Part shown: one piece after another, positions 1 through 5,230 of the stretch
Layout: each line of letters starts with the position of its first letter
How positions within the stretch are numbered: position 1 is the stretch's first letter
From: an uncultured Sutterella sp.
GTDB lineage: Bacteria > Pseudomonadota > Gammaproteobacteria > Burkholderiales > Burkholderiaceae_F
Assembly: GCA_900546995.1 (NCBI GenBank)
Contig: URFF01000075.1
Span: 1 to 7,026 of the forward strand
Direction of reading: 5' to 3'
DNA: 7,026 bases
Made by a program: the position numbers and the translations under genes
The notes under the pieces: model-generated
The model's database searches: none
The model's input: the letters and a program-made list of their open reading frames with translations, nothing else
What the model was told of the DNA's origin: nothing

Positions 1-66
1 GGCTGACCGATATGACAAATGGCCGAACGACGCGAGTCATTCGGCCATTTGTCATATCGGTCAGCC
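1..66. repeat. Perfect 27-bp inverted repeat with 12-nt spacer at the left edge
   Basis: Bases 1-27 are the exact reverse complement of bases 40-66, with spacer 28-39 (cgacgcgagtca). The right arm fits as normal coding sequence of the leftward nitronate monooxygenase gene: it encodes RLTDMTNGR, and the spacer continues with MTRV, matching the family's usual GRPARG-type C-terminal segment. The left arm does not continue the family pattern. The simplest reading is a fold-back artefact at a contig end. A genuine inversion or hairpin is the alternative. Confidence 0.9.
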
Positions 67-877
67 GCGTTGCGGCATCATCGCACCAAGGCACCTGATC
101 TTTCATGGCCTTGGGCCAAGCGGATTCATCCGTACGCACTAAAAGCGAACCCACTTCCACACCTGAAGCACCCAACATCATCGCGGCCATCATACTCTTT
201 GCCGTCATCATCGCGCCGGAAGCCACCACACTCACGTCGCCACAGACGCGAACCACCGGTGGCAAAAGCGCCATCAAACCGATTTGAGAAGCCTCATGGG
301 GATTTTCAAAAAACTGTCTCGGTCCGCCCGCTTCAACACCCTGAGCAATAATCACCTGACAACCCGCCGTTTTTAGCACTTTGGCTTCTCGCGTGGAATT
401 AACGCATCCAATCATCACGATGTGACGCGCTTCGAGCGCCTCGGCGTAAACCTCGCGCGGTCCGCCGAAACTAAACCGAACCGCAGGCACGTCGCTCGCT
501 AAAATCGCCTCAAACTGCTCTTCAAAATCCGGGACAGAAGGCATCGTGTGCGGCGCTCCCAATTCATCGCGCAAAGGTTCCAGTGCCTCAAAAATTTGCT
601 GAGTTTTGGCGGCTGACTCAGGCTCTCTCAAAGGGACCCGCAAATCCACGGCAAAGGGACGGTCGGTTAATTTTTTCACCTCGGCAATGGCTTCGCATAG
701 TGCCTCACCCCCTAAAAGAGCGCTCGGCAAAACACCAAGCCCTCCGGCGTTACTGACCGCCGCAACCATTTGCGGCGTTGTCACGCCCCACATCGGTGCA
801 CTCAACACCGGCGCGCGAATGCCTAGCACACTCGTCAAGTGTGCGGCTTTATCTGAAATCTGCGATAACCACGTCAT
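1..877 (-). CDS. Nitronate monooxygenase / FabK-like FMN-dependent TIM-barrel oxidoreductase, 3' end missing
   Basis: My own translation from ATG at 875-877 runs without a stop to the window edge (292 codons). About 283 of these, down to base 28, look genuine; the rest lies in the fold-back arm. Family members are usually about 310-360 residues, so the C-terminus is missing. These enzymes bind FMN in a TIM barrel and oxidise alkyl nitronates, or as FabK reduce enoyl-ACP. Visible family segments are an N-terminal P-V-L-S-A-P-M-W-G strand (residues about 23-31), AAVSNAGGLGVLP (39-51), a FSFGGP strand, IGCVNS, then AQGVEAGGPRQ and a late GVEVGS...TDES segment. The family's catalytic motif is normally EAGGHRG; here Pro stands where the His should be, so activity is uncertain. 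A weak GGGA lies 8 nt before the ATG. It is divergent from mnmA. Specific substrate cannot be assigned. Confidence 0.85.
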   Translation of the reverse strand, partial: MTWLSQISDKAAHLTSVLGIRAPVLSAPMWGVTTPQMVAAVSNAGGLGVLPSALLGGEALCEAIAEVKKLTDRPFAVDLRVPLREPESAAKTQQIFEALEPLRDELGAPHTMPSVPDFEEQFEAILASDVPAVRFSFGGPREVYAEALEARHIVMIGCVNSTREAKVLKTAGCQVIIAQGVEAGGPRQFFENPHEASQIGLMALLPPVVRVCGDVSVVASGAMMTAKSMMAAMMLGASGVEVGSLLVRTDESAWPKAMKDQVPWCDDAATRLTDMTNGRMTRVVRPFVISVS

Positions 878-903
878 AATTTTTCCCAATATGAAGGTTC
901 GTT

Positions 904-909
904 ATTTTA
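904..909 (-). promoter_or_regulatory. Candidate -10 box for the leftward oxidoreductase gene
   Basis: On the minus strand this reads TAAAAT (5 of 6 to the sigma-70 -10 consensus), 26 nt upstream of the ATG at 877. No good -35 hexamer at the right spacing is visible. It lies inside the 84-bp divergent spacer and close to the opposite-facing mnmA promoter, so the two promoters would overlap. Confidence 0.3.
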
Positions 910-925
910 ACCTGATAGTGTGCCG

Positions 926-931
926 TATAAT
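926..931 (+). promoter_or_regulatory. mnmA promoter -10 box (TATAAT)
   Basis: A perfect TATAAT lies 30 nt before the mnmA start, giving a predicted leader of roughly 24 nt. The -35 region around 902-907 (ttattt) is poor. A Shine-Dalgarno AGGA at 950-953 lies 8 nt before the ATG at 962. Confidence 0.5.
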
Positions 932-961
932 TGAACGCGTCTTTATTTTAGGAATTAAATC

Positions 962-2071
962 ATGGGTAAGCGTGTCGTTGTCGGTTTATCGGGCGGCGTT
1001 GACTCCTCCGTATCAGCCTACCTTTTAAAGCAACAAGGCTATGATGTCATCGGCCTATTTATGAAAAACTGGGAAGATGACGATGACAGCGAGTACTGTT
1101 CATCGCGACAGGATTTCATTGATGCGGCCAGCGTGGCCGATGTGATCGGCATTGACATTGAAGCCGTTAATTTCGCCAAAGAATATAAAGAACGGGTATT
1201 TGCCGATTTCCTGCGCGAATACTCTGCAGGCCGCACCCCCAATCCCGATGTGCTTTGCAACGCGGAAATTAAGTTTCGCGCCTTTCTCGACTATGCGATG
1301 GCGATGGGAGCCGAGTGCATAGCAACCGGTCACTATGCCCGTGTTCGCAAAACGGCCGACGGCAAAACCCAACTTTTGCGCGGACTTGATGAAACCAAGG
1401 ATCAAAGCTACTTTTTGCACCGCCTCACACAAGAACAAATCTCAAAAGTGATTTTCCCTGTGGGTGAGCTTCGTAAAACGGAAGTGCGCCGCATCGCTGA
1501 AGAAATCGGGCTACCGAATGCCAAAAAGAAAGACTCAACCGGAATCTGCTTTATCGGTGAAAGACCCTTTAGGGAGTTTCTCAACCGCTACCTTCCCACC
1601 AAGCCCGGCCCGATGAAAACGCCCGATGGCAAAGTCGTGGGCGAACATATAGGGCTTGCCTTTTACACGCTCGGCCAACGAAAAGGGATTGGCGTGGGCG
1701 GCAGCCGTGACGGTAACGGTGAACCGTGGTTTGTGGCCAAAAAAGACATGGCGACCAATACACTTTGGATTGCACAAGGCCACGATCACCCGTGGTTATT
1801 GAGCCGACACATGACCGCGGAAATGCCCAGCTGGGTCTCTGGCGTCGCGCCCGCCCCCGGCACTCGCTGCACGGTGAAAACCCGCTATCGTCAGCAAGAC
1901 GGTGTGTGCACCGTGGTTGAAAGCACGCCCGAGCGTTTCACATTGGATTTTGAAACCCCACAATGGGCGGTGACCCCGGGACAAAGCGCCGTACTTTACG
2001 ACGGCGAGGTTTGTTTGGGTGGTGGATTCATTAATCGAATCGATCCGCACACCGATCCCAAGGAACACTAG
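962..2071 (+). CDS. mnmA: tRNA-specific 2-thiouridylase MnmA
   Basis: Cytoplasmic enzyme that thiolates U34 of tRNA-Lys, tRNA-Glu and tRNA-Gln: it adenylates the base with ATP, then inserts sulfur relayed from IscS (through TusE in many proteobacteria). The 369-residue product is of normal full length. Visible motifs are the PP-loop SGGVDSS at residues 10-16, LCNAEIKF at 98-105 with one catalytic cysteine (C99), TGHYAR at 122-127, KDQSYFLH at 146-153, STGICFIGE at 192-200 with the second catalytic cysteine (C196), and YTLGQRKGIG at 235-244, followed by the C-terminal beta-barrel region. The ATG at 962 is supported by AGGA 8 nt upstream and by the motif beginning at residue 5, as in homologues. 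It is a single-gene unit with its own promoter and terminator. Sequence style resembles Burkholderiales homologues. Confidence 0.98.
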   Translation: MGKRVVVGLSGGVDSSVSAYLLKQQGYDVIGLFMKNWEDDDDSEYCSSRQDFIDAASVADVIGIDIEAVNFAKEYKERVFADFLREYSAGRTPNPDVLCNAEIKFRAFLDYAMAMGAECIATGHYARVRKTADGKTQLLRGLDETKDQSYFLHRLTQEQISKVIFPVGELRKTEVRRIAEEIGLPNAKKKDSTGICFIGERPFREFLNRYLPTKPGPMKTPDGKVVGEHIGLAFYTLGQRKGIGVGGSRDGNGEPWFVAKKDMATNTLWIAQGHDHPWLLSRHMTAEMPSWVSGVAPAPGTRCTVKTRYRQQDGVCTVVESTPERFTLDFETPQWAVTPGQSAVLYDGEVCLGGGFINRIDPHTDPKEH

Positions 2072-2076
2072 GAACG

Positions 2077-2113
2077 AAAAAGGAAGCTTCTCTTTTGAGG
2101 GCTTCCTTTTTTT
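2077..2113 (+). terminator. Rho-independent terminator of mnmA
   Basis: An 11-bp perfect stem (2077-2087 AAAAAGGAAGC with 2101-2111 GCTTCCTTTTT) closes a 13-nt loop and runs into a T tract ending at 2113. It starts 6 nt after the mnmA stop. The A run on the left side gives a T run on the opposite strand, so it may also stop transcription arriving from the phosphoesterase gene on the minus strand. Confidence 0.92.
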
Positions 2114-2120
2114 CGCTCTA

Positions 2121-2190
2121 ATTTTTCCAAAATTTTCCAACCTTTCCCAACATTTACTAAGATTCCCCTACTTTCCCATCCATTTTCTAT
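2121..2190. repeat. Degenerate 10-bp-periodic tract between convergent genes
   Basis: Cut at 2121, 2131, 2141 and so on, seven successive decamers resemble one another: atttttccaa, aattttccaa, cctttcccaa, catttactaa, gattccccta, ctttcccatc, cattttctat. The first three are close (2121-2150) and similarity fades rightward into the phosphoesterase stop codon at 2187-2189. On the minus strand this places short A tracts about every 10 bp, the spacing associated with intrinsic DNA curvature. No gene is visible here. Confidence 0.55.
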
Positions 2191-3326
2191 CTGACACTTC
2201 TTAACGTAATTTCCGTAATCTCTGAAGGGACACCCAATCGCAAAGCCATACCGGTCCAAAGTCCCGTACCGGGCGAGACATAAATTTGCGCACGATCATT
2301 GGCTCGATACAACCCATCCACGAAACCATCGTTAAAGTACGCGATAAGAGGCTGAATCAATAAATACAGTCCACCGTGGGTGTGACCGGATAACTGCAAA
2401 TCCACGCCTTCAAGCGCTTTGGCGCCCAGCGGTTGATGCGCCATCAAAATCACAGCGCCATCAGGGGCGCCTGCTAACGCAGCCTTTAGATCGGGTCCAT
2501 CCCCGGAACCGAACCGAAGCGCCGAGCGATCACTCATGCCGGCAATCACAAGATGGGCGTCTCCCCGACTCACCACAAAATGACGATTTTCAAGCATCTC
2601 AATGCCGATGCTCTCAAAATAGTTAATCCAGGCTTTATGACCATGCCAGTACTCATGATTGCCGGTCACCGCAAAAACGCCGTCATCGGCTCTGAGTCGC
2701 GCATAGGGTTTTACTTCACTAGAAAGCGCGGAGGCGGGCCCCTCAATCATGTCACCGGTCAATAAAATCAAATCAGGATTCAATGCATTGGCTTTATTGA
2801 CAACCACTTCCAACCATGGGCGGCGGATCAGTTGTCCGACGTGTAAATCGGCCATCTGCACGATCCGGTACCCGTCAAAAGCAGGATCCAGATTTTGAAG
2901 ACGAATTTCGACGCGGTGCACATCGGGTACTTTCAACGCTGCATAGGTTCCGTAGACACCCCCGGCAATAGAAAAAAGCAAAAGCCCCCATTTCACCCAA
3001 TCCGTGCTTAACGGCCAAACGAAGTGCCGGCCGGCTAAAAGCCCAACGCCCTTTGTCACCCAATAACCGACATCTTTAATGATTAAAAGCGGCACGAGTA
3101 CAAGCAAAATGTTATAAAGCGACTCCCAAATCAAAAGAGCCGTTCGGGACATCTCCGGATTGAACATTTGCCCGCCCAATGCGGCAAAAATGGAAAATTT
3201 CTGACTGATGACAATAAAAATGAATAAAAGAATCCCCTTACCCAAAAGGGAGAGATTTAAATGCCACAAAAGGCTCACGGCCACGTAGCCCACGAGTGCC
3301 AAAGAAACCCAAGAGAGAATCCCCAC
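2187..3326 (-). CDS. Membrane-anchored calcineurin-like metallophosphoesterase (YkuE/YaeI type)
   Basis: A 379-residue protein with an N-terminal membrane part and a C-terminal two-metal phosphoesterase domain. Hydrophobic segments lie at about residues 4-22, 30-50, 63-84 and 111-131. The catalytic signature is complete: DLH (160-162), LLTGD (188-192), TGNHE (221-225), MAHQP (295-299) and LSGHTHGG (312-319), which supply the metal ligands in this superfamily. Close relatives hydrolyse lipid-linked or small phosphoesters, for example lipid A precursors, but the substrate here is not evident. An even number of membrane segments leaves the orientation of the catalytic domain open. The start is GTG at 3324-3326: an in-frame TGA lies three codons upstream and AAAGGA lies 9 nt upstream. 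It follows the flavodoxin gene by 58 bp on the same strand, so cotranscription is likely. It ends convergent to mnmA. Confidence 0.93.
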   Translation of the reverse strand: MGILSWVSLALVGYVAVSLLWHLNLSLLGKGILLFIFIVISQKFSIFAALGGQMFNPEMSRTALLIWESLYNILLVLVPLLIIKDVGYWVTKGVGLLAGRHFVWPLSTDWVKWGLLLFSIAGGVYGTYAALKVPDVHRVEIRLQNLDPAFDGYRIVQMADLHVGQLIRRPWLEVVVNKANALNPDLILLTGDMIEGPASALSSEVKPYARLRADDGVFAVTGNHEYWHGHKAWINYFESIGIEMLENRHFVVSRGDAHLVIAGMSDRSALRFGSGDGPDLKAALAGAPDGAVILMAHQPLGAKALEGVDLQLSGHTHGGLYLLIQPLIAYFNDGFVDGLYRANDRAQIYVSPGTGLWTGMALRLGVPSEITEITLRSVR

Positions 3327-3350
3327 CTTATGTCATCCTTTCAATATGCG

Positions 3351-3374
3351 GGCATTGCCCTCAAAGGCAACGCC
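3351..3374. other. Intercistronic stem-loop between flavodoxin and phosphoesterase genes
   Basis: On the transcribed minus strand GGCGTTGCC (3374-3366) can pair with GGCAATGCC (3359-3351): 9 bp including one G-U, with a 6-nt loop. No T run follows on either strand, so it is not a classical terminator. It could be an mRNA processing or stability element, or a partial attenuator, lowering phosphoesterase expression relative to flavodoxin. It ends about 10 nt before the phosphoesterase Shine-Dalgarno sequence. Confidence 0.5.
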
Positions 3375-3384
3375 GCTACAAAGT

Positions 3385-3942
3385 CTAAGAAATTAATTGG
3401 TTCTTTTTTAACCAAGCACGAATGTCTTCAACCGAGAAGGAAGAGCCATAAGCCGTAATTCCCTCTCGCACATCCGCTTTCGGGAATTTAGCACGAATAT
3501 CGTCTTCGCAGCTTGACATCCCACCACCACCGTGCGTCACAAAGGGCAAAATCACCTTACCGGACAAATCATACTGATCCATGAATGTGAATACCGGCAT
3601 ACTCACATGGCTCCACCAATTGGGCGTACCTAAAACAATTGTTGAGTACTGCGTGAGATCCGGGACCGTCTTTGCAATTTCCGGACGAAATCCCCGCTGC
3701 AATTCATCGCGGGCTTGGTTAACGGTGGCCCGATACGATTCGGGATAGGGCTTGACGGGCTTAATCTCATAGATATCGGCATGAAGTTCTTTCGCAATGG
3801 CTTGAGCCATCGCCCGGGTGTTTCCTGACCACGAGTAATACACGACCAAGACTTTGCCTGCCGTTTGCGCCTGAGCGACTGAAAATGTGGAAAACACCGC
3901 CGCAGCCAATAAAGATTTCAAAAACGTTTTGCGAGTGAGCAT
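3385..3942 (-). CDS. Exported flavodoxin-like FMN protein
   Basis: A 185-residue protein consisting of a signal peptide plus a flavodoxin fold, similar to the flavodoxin_4 group. Residues 1-25 form a signal: basic n-region, hydrophobic core LLAAAVFSTF (11-20) and an AQA cleavage site after A25. The n-region TRKTFLK closely matches the Tat consensus (S/T)RRxFLK, with RK instead of RR. The mature part begins with a beta strand and the FMN-phosphate loop YSWSGNTR (36-43). It continues with the flavin-contact segments GTPNWWSHVSMP (105-116) and THGGGGMSSCEDDI (136-149). The predicted role is electron transfer or quinone/redox chemistry outside the cytoplasm; the partner is unknown. The ATG at 3940-3942 is preceded by GGAGGA 4 nt away. 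It lies downstream of an AraC-type regulator gene and upstream of the phosphoesterase gene, all on one strand, so regulation by that regulator is inferred. Confidence 0.93.
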   Translation of the reverse strand: MLTRKTFLKSLLAAAVFSTFSVAQAQTAGKVLVVYYSWSGNTRAMAQAIAKELHADIYEIKPVKPYPESYRATVNQARDELQRGFRPEIAKTVPDLTQYSTIVLGTPNWWSHVSMPVFTFMDQYDLSGKVILPFVTHGGGGMSSCEDDIRAKFPKADVREGITAYGSSFSVEDIRAWLKKNQLIS

Positions 3943-3985
3943 TTGTTCCTCCGAGACAGGTTAAAAAACCGCTGTGTCGAAGACA

Positions 3986-4013
3986 ATTTAACGTGCTTTC
4001 ATTGGCAGCCAAT
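3986..4013 (-). promoter_or_regulatory. Weak candidate promoter of the flavodoxin gene
   Basis: Minus strand TTAAAT at 3991-3986 is a passable -10 box, 44 nt before the ATG. Upstream TATTGG or TTGGCT near 4014-4007 gives only a poor -35. A weak -35 with an operator-like element just upstream (4024-4038) would fit a promoter that needs an activator. Exact placement is uncertain. Confidence 0.3.
4001..4013. repeat. Short perfect palindrome ATTGGC-A-GCCAAT in the flavodoxin upstream region
   Basis: Six-base arms flank one central base. A further GCCAAT occurs at 4026-4031, 18 bp from the one at 4008-4013. The palindrome overlaps the likely -35 region, so a regulator bound here would affect initiation. 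It may also be a chance small dyad. Confidence 0.45.
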
Positions 4014-4023
4014 AGTGCAATGT

Positions 4024-4038
4024 TTGCCAATTTTTGCC
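4024..4038. promoter_or_regulatory. Putative AraC-type operator upstream of the flavodoxin gene
   Basis: This reads TTGCC-aattt-TTGCC, two identical pentamers one helical turn (10 bp) apart. A near copy (TTGCC-tgttt-TTGCA) lies upstream of the regulator's own promoter at 5132-5146; the 14-base core matches at 12 positions. AraC-family proteins contact two successive major grooves, so a 10-bp period fits. It lies about 32 bp upstream of the candidate -10 box. Binding is inference. Confidence 0.45.
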
Positions 4039-4082
4039 CGATACTCTCAGAAGCGTTTGGATTCGCAAAAAGTGTTTCCGAA

Positions 4083-4101
4083 TTTGTCAGCAAGTGACAA
4101 A
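4083..4101. repeat. 19-bp dyad TTTGTCA-N5-TGACAAA just after the regulator gene
   Basis: Perfect 7-base arms flank a 5-nt spacer, 13 bp beyond the regulator stop codon. As RNA it gives a weak AT-rich hairpin with a U run on its 5' side only, so it is a poor terminator. It could be an operator for a dimeric repressor, or a weak transcript end for the regulator gene. Confidence 0.45.
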
Positions 4102-4114
4102 AAGCGCCTTAATC

Positions 4115-5059
4115 TCAGAAGCCACCCAGAACAAAACCGGTTTTGCGAAGGCTTTTCTGGCGCTTCACATCCCGATAAGGCGGCTGACCGAATTCACGCT
4201 TGTATTCACGGCTAAATTGGCTCGGGCTTTCGTATCCCACCGCGTAGCAAGCCGTGGTCGCATCCATGTTTTCGCTAATCATCAAGCGCTTGGCTTCATG
4301 CAGACGCAAAAGTTTGTGGTACTGAAGCGGCGTCATATTGGTTGCTTCTTTAAAGCGCCTGTGAAAGGTTGACACACCCATGTGCACGTGATCGGCCAAT
4401 TCCGAAACGCTTAACGACGAACGATAGTTTTGACGAAGCCAGGCGATCGCTCGAGCAATTTGCGAGCTGCTGCCCGCTTGCGCGCAAAACCGCCTCAAAC
4501 TCTCGCCAAGGGGCGTCATCAAGACCCGGAAATGGATTTCCCGAATGATCATCGGGGCTAGCACAGCGGCCTCTTCGGGGCGATCAACCAATTGAACCAA
4601 TCGCCAAAGCGCCTCAAGTAACGCCTCATCCATCTCACCCACCGTAAGCGCCGATCCGGCGCGAATGGATTCGCTTTGCGGCGGCAATTGTCCGATGAGT
4701 TCAGCTAAAAGCACTCGATCCAACAAGAGCGAAACCGTTAAAAAGGGCTCGGCTTTGGTTGCTTTACTCGCGCAATAGGATGTGGGCACATCCACCCCAA
4801 TCACCACGCAATGGTTTTTCCCATAGCTATAGGGTTTGCCACCCACTATCGTTTGTTTTTGCCCCTGAATGACGAAACCCAGACTCGGCTCGGCGATACT
4901 GGCGCCTTCGCGGTTATTTTCATCCCGACGAATAAAACGAAGTCCCTTGATCGTCGGGCTATCCAGCACACCGGCTTTTGGTAAGTGAGCCAAAAGAACA
5001 TTTTTAATTAAGGTATTTAATTGCTCAATTTTCGGACTGATCGTTTCACCACCACTCAT
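4115..5059 (-). CDS. AraC-family transcriptional regulator with AraC_N (YqhC-like) sensor domain
   Basis: A 314-residue cytoplasmic DNA-binding protein of normal length. Residues about 1-190 match the N-terminal AraC_N type domain: an N-terminal helix, then a small beta-rich segment containing LGFVIQGQKQTIVGGKPYSYG (60-80) and a VDVPTSYC segment (89-96), which is the likely effector pocket. The C-terminal domain carries two helix-turn-helix motifs, at about 217-238 (VSELADHVHMGVSTFHRRFK) and 267-290. The second includes the family signature AVGYESPSQFSREYKREFG (273-291) and the following PP. The ATG at 5057-5059 is preceded by AAAGGAG with suitable spacing. It lies directly upstream of, and on the same strand as, the flavodoxin gene; regulators of this group commonly control adjacent redox-enzyme genes, such as YqhC with yqhD. 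A shared TTGCC element at both promoters supports autoregulation plus control of the flavodoxin gene. The inducer is unknown; aldehydes or other electrophiles are only analogy. Confidence 0.95.
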   Translation of the reverse strand: MSGGETISPKIEQLNTLIKNVLLAHLPKAGVLDSPTIKGLRFIRRDENNREGASIAEPSLGFVIQGQKQTIVGGKPYSYGKNHCVVIGVDVPTSYCASKATKAEPFLTVSLLLDRVLLAELIGQLPPQSESIRAGSALTVGEMDEALLEALWRLVQLVDRPEEAAVLAPMIIREIHFRVLMTPLGESLRRFCAQAGSSSQIARAIAWLRQNYRSSLSVSELADHVHMGVSTFHRRFKEATNMTPLQYHKLLRLHEAKRLMISENMDATTACYAVGYESPSQFSREYKREFGQPPYRDVKRQKSLRKTGFVLGGF

Positions 5060-5085
5060 GATGCGCTCCTTTGATAGACCTTTTA

Positions 5086-5113
5086 ATTATTGCCTATTTT
5101 CTGACTTTTTCAA
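5086..5113 (-). promoter_or_regulatory. Sigma-70-like promoter of the AraC-family regulator gene
   Basis: Minus strand TTGAAA (5113-5108, 5 of 6 to consensus), a 16-bp spacer and AATAAT (5091-5086, 5 of 6), 26 nt before the ATG. The promoter lies downstream of the intron's 3' end, so the insertion left it intact. Confidence 0.6.
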
Positions 5114-5131
5114 TACGTAGTCCGCTGGAAG

Positions 5132-5146
5132 TTGCCTGTTTTTGCA
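5132..5146. promoter_or_regulatory. Putative operator upstream of the regulator's own promoter
   Basis: This reads TTGCC-tgttt-TTGCA with a 10-bp period, nearly the same as the element at 4024-4038. It ends 18 bp upstream of the -35 box and begins 10 bp inside the 3' exon of the intron. Autoregulation is inferred. Confidence 0.45.
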
Positions 5147-5159
5147 CAATTTGAAAATC

Positions 5160-5192
5160 GGGTAGGTGACGGGATATAGCCCGTCGCCTCCC
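5160..5192 (-). ncRNA. Group II intron domain VI with branch-point adenosine
   Basis: The minus strand folds GGGAGG..GACGGG against CCCGTC..CCTACCC with loop ctatat. A single A at 5163 is left bulged in the 3' arm between T-A and G-C pairs. It is the seventh base from the predicted 3' end (5157), where the branch point is expected. This supports lariat splicing and fixes the 3' boundary after ...CCCGAT. Confidence 0.8.
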
Positions 5193-5194
5193 AC

Positions 5195-5226
5195 AACACC
5201 GTACGTGCGGTTCCGCATACGGCGTT
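5195..5226 (-). ncRNA. Group II intron domain V (catalytic core)
   Basis: On the minus strand AACGCCGTA (5226-5218) pairs with TACGGTGTT (5203-5195). Beyond this lie a two-base CG bulge and a TGCG/CGCA tip stem closed by a GAAC loop. The catalytic triad position holds CGC, as in class IIC, rather than the AGC of IIA and IIB. The hairpin is 32 nt against the usual 34, and the loop is not a GNRA tetraloop. It begins 4 nt after the reverse transcriptase stop codon. Confidence 0.85.
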
Positions 5227-5230
5227 TCAT

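Noticed and set aside
19..351. Rightward open frame of 110 codons
   Set aside because: It is antisense to the oxidoreductase gene, and its first codons lie in the fold-back repeat; composition is Arg/Pro/His-rich with no family features.
3397..3415. Hairpin TTGGTT...AACCAA at the flavodoxin 3' end
   Set aside because: Six-base AT-rich stem within coding sequence, not followed by a T run in the transcribed direction.
4061..4083. Dyad ATTCG...CGAAT in the flavodoxin upstream gap
   Set aside because: Only five-base arms with a 13-nt spacer; expected by chance.
1..4192. The ten bases ggctgaccga shared by the left edge and 4182-4191
   Set aside because: Only ten bases, in unrelated coding sequence; no longer similarity, so taken as chance.
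5197..5224. Strong imperfect palindrome near the reverse transcriptase stop, at first sight a terminator or operator
   Set aside because: Explained as group II intron domain V.
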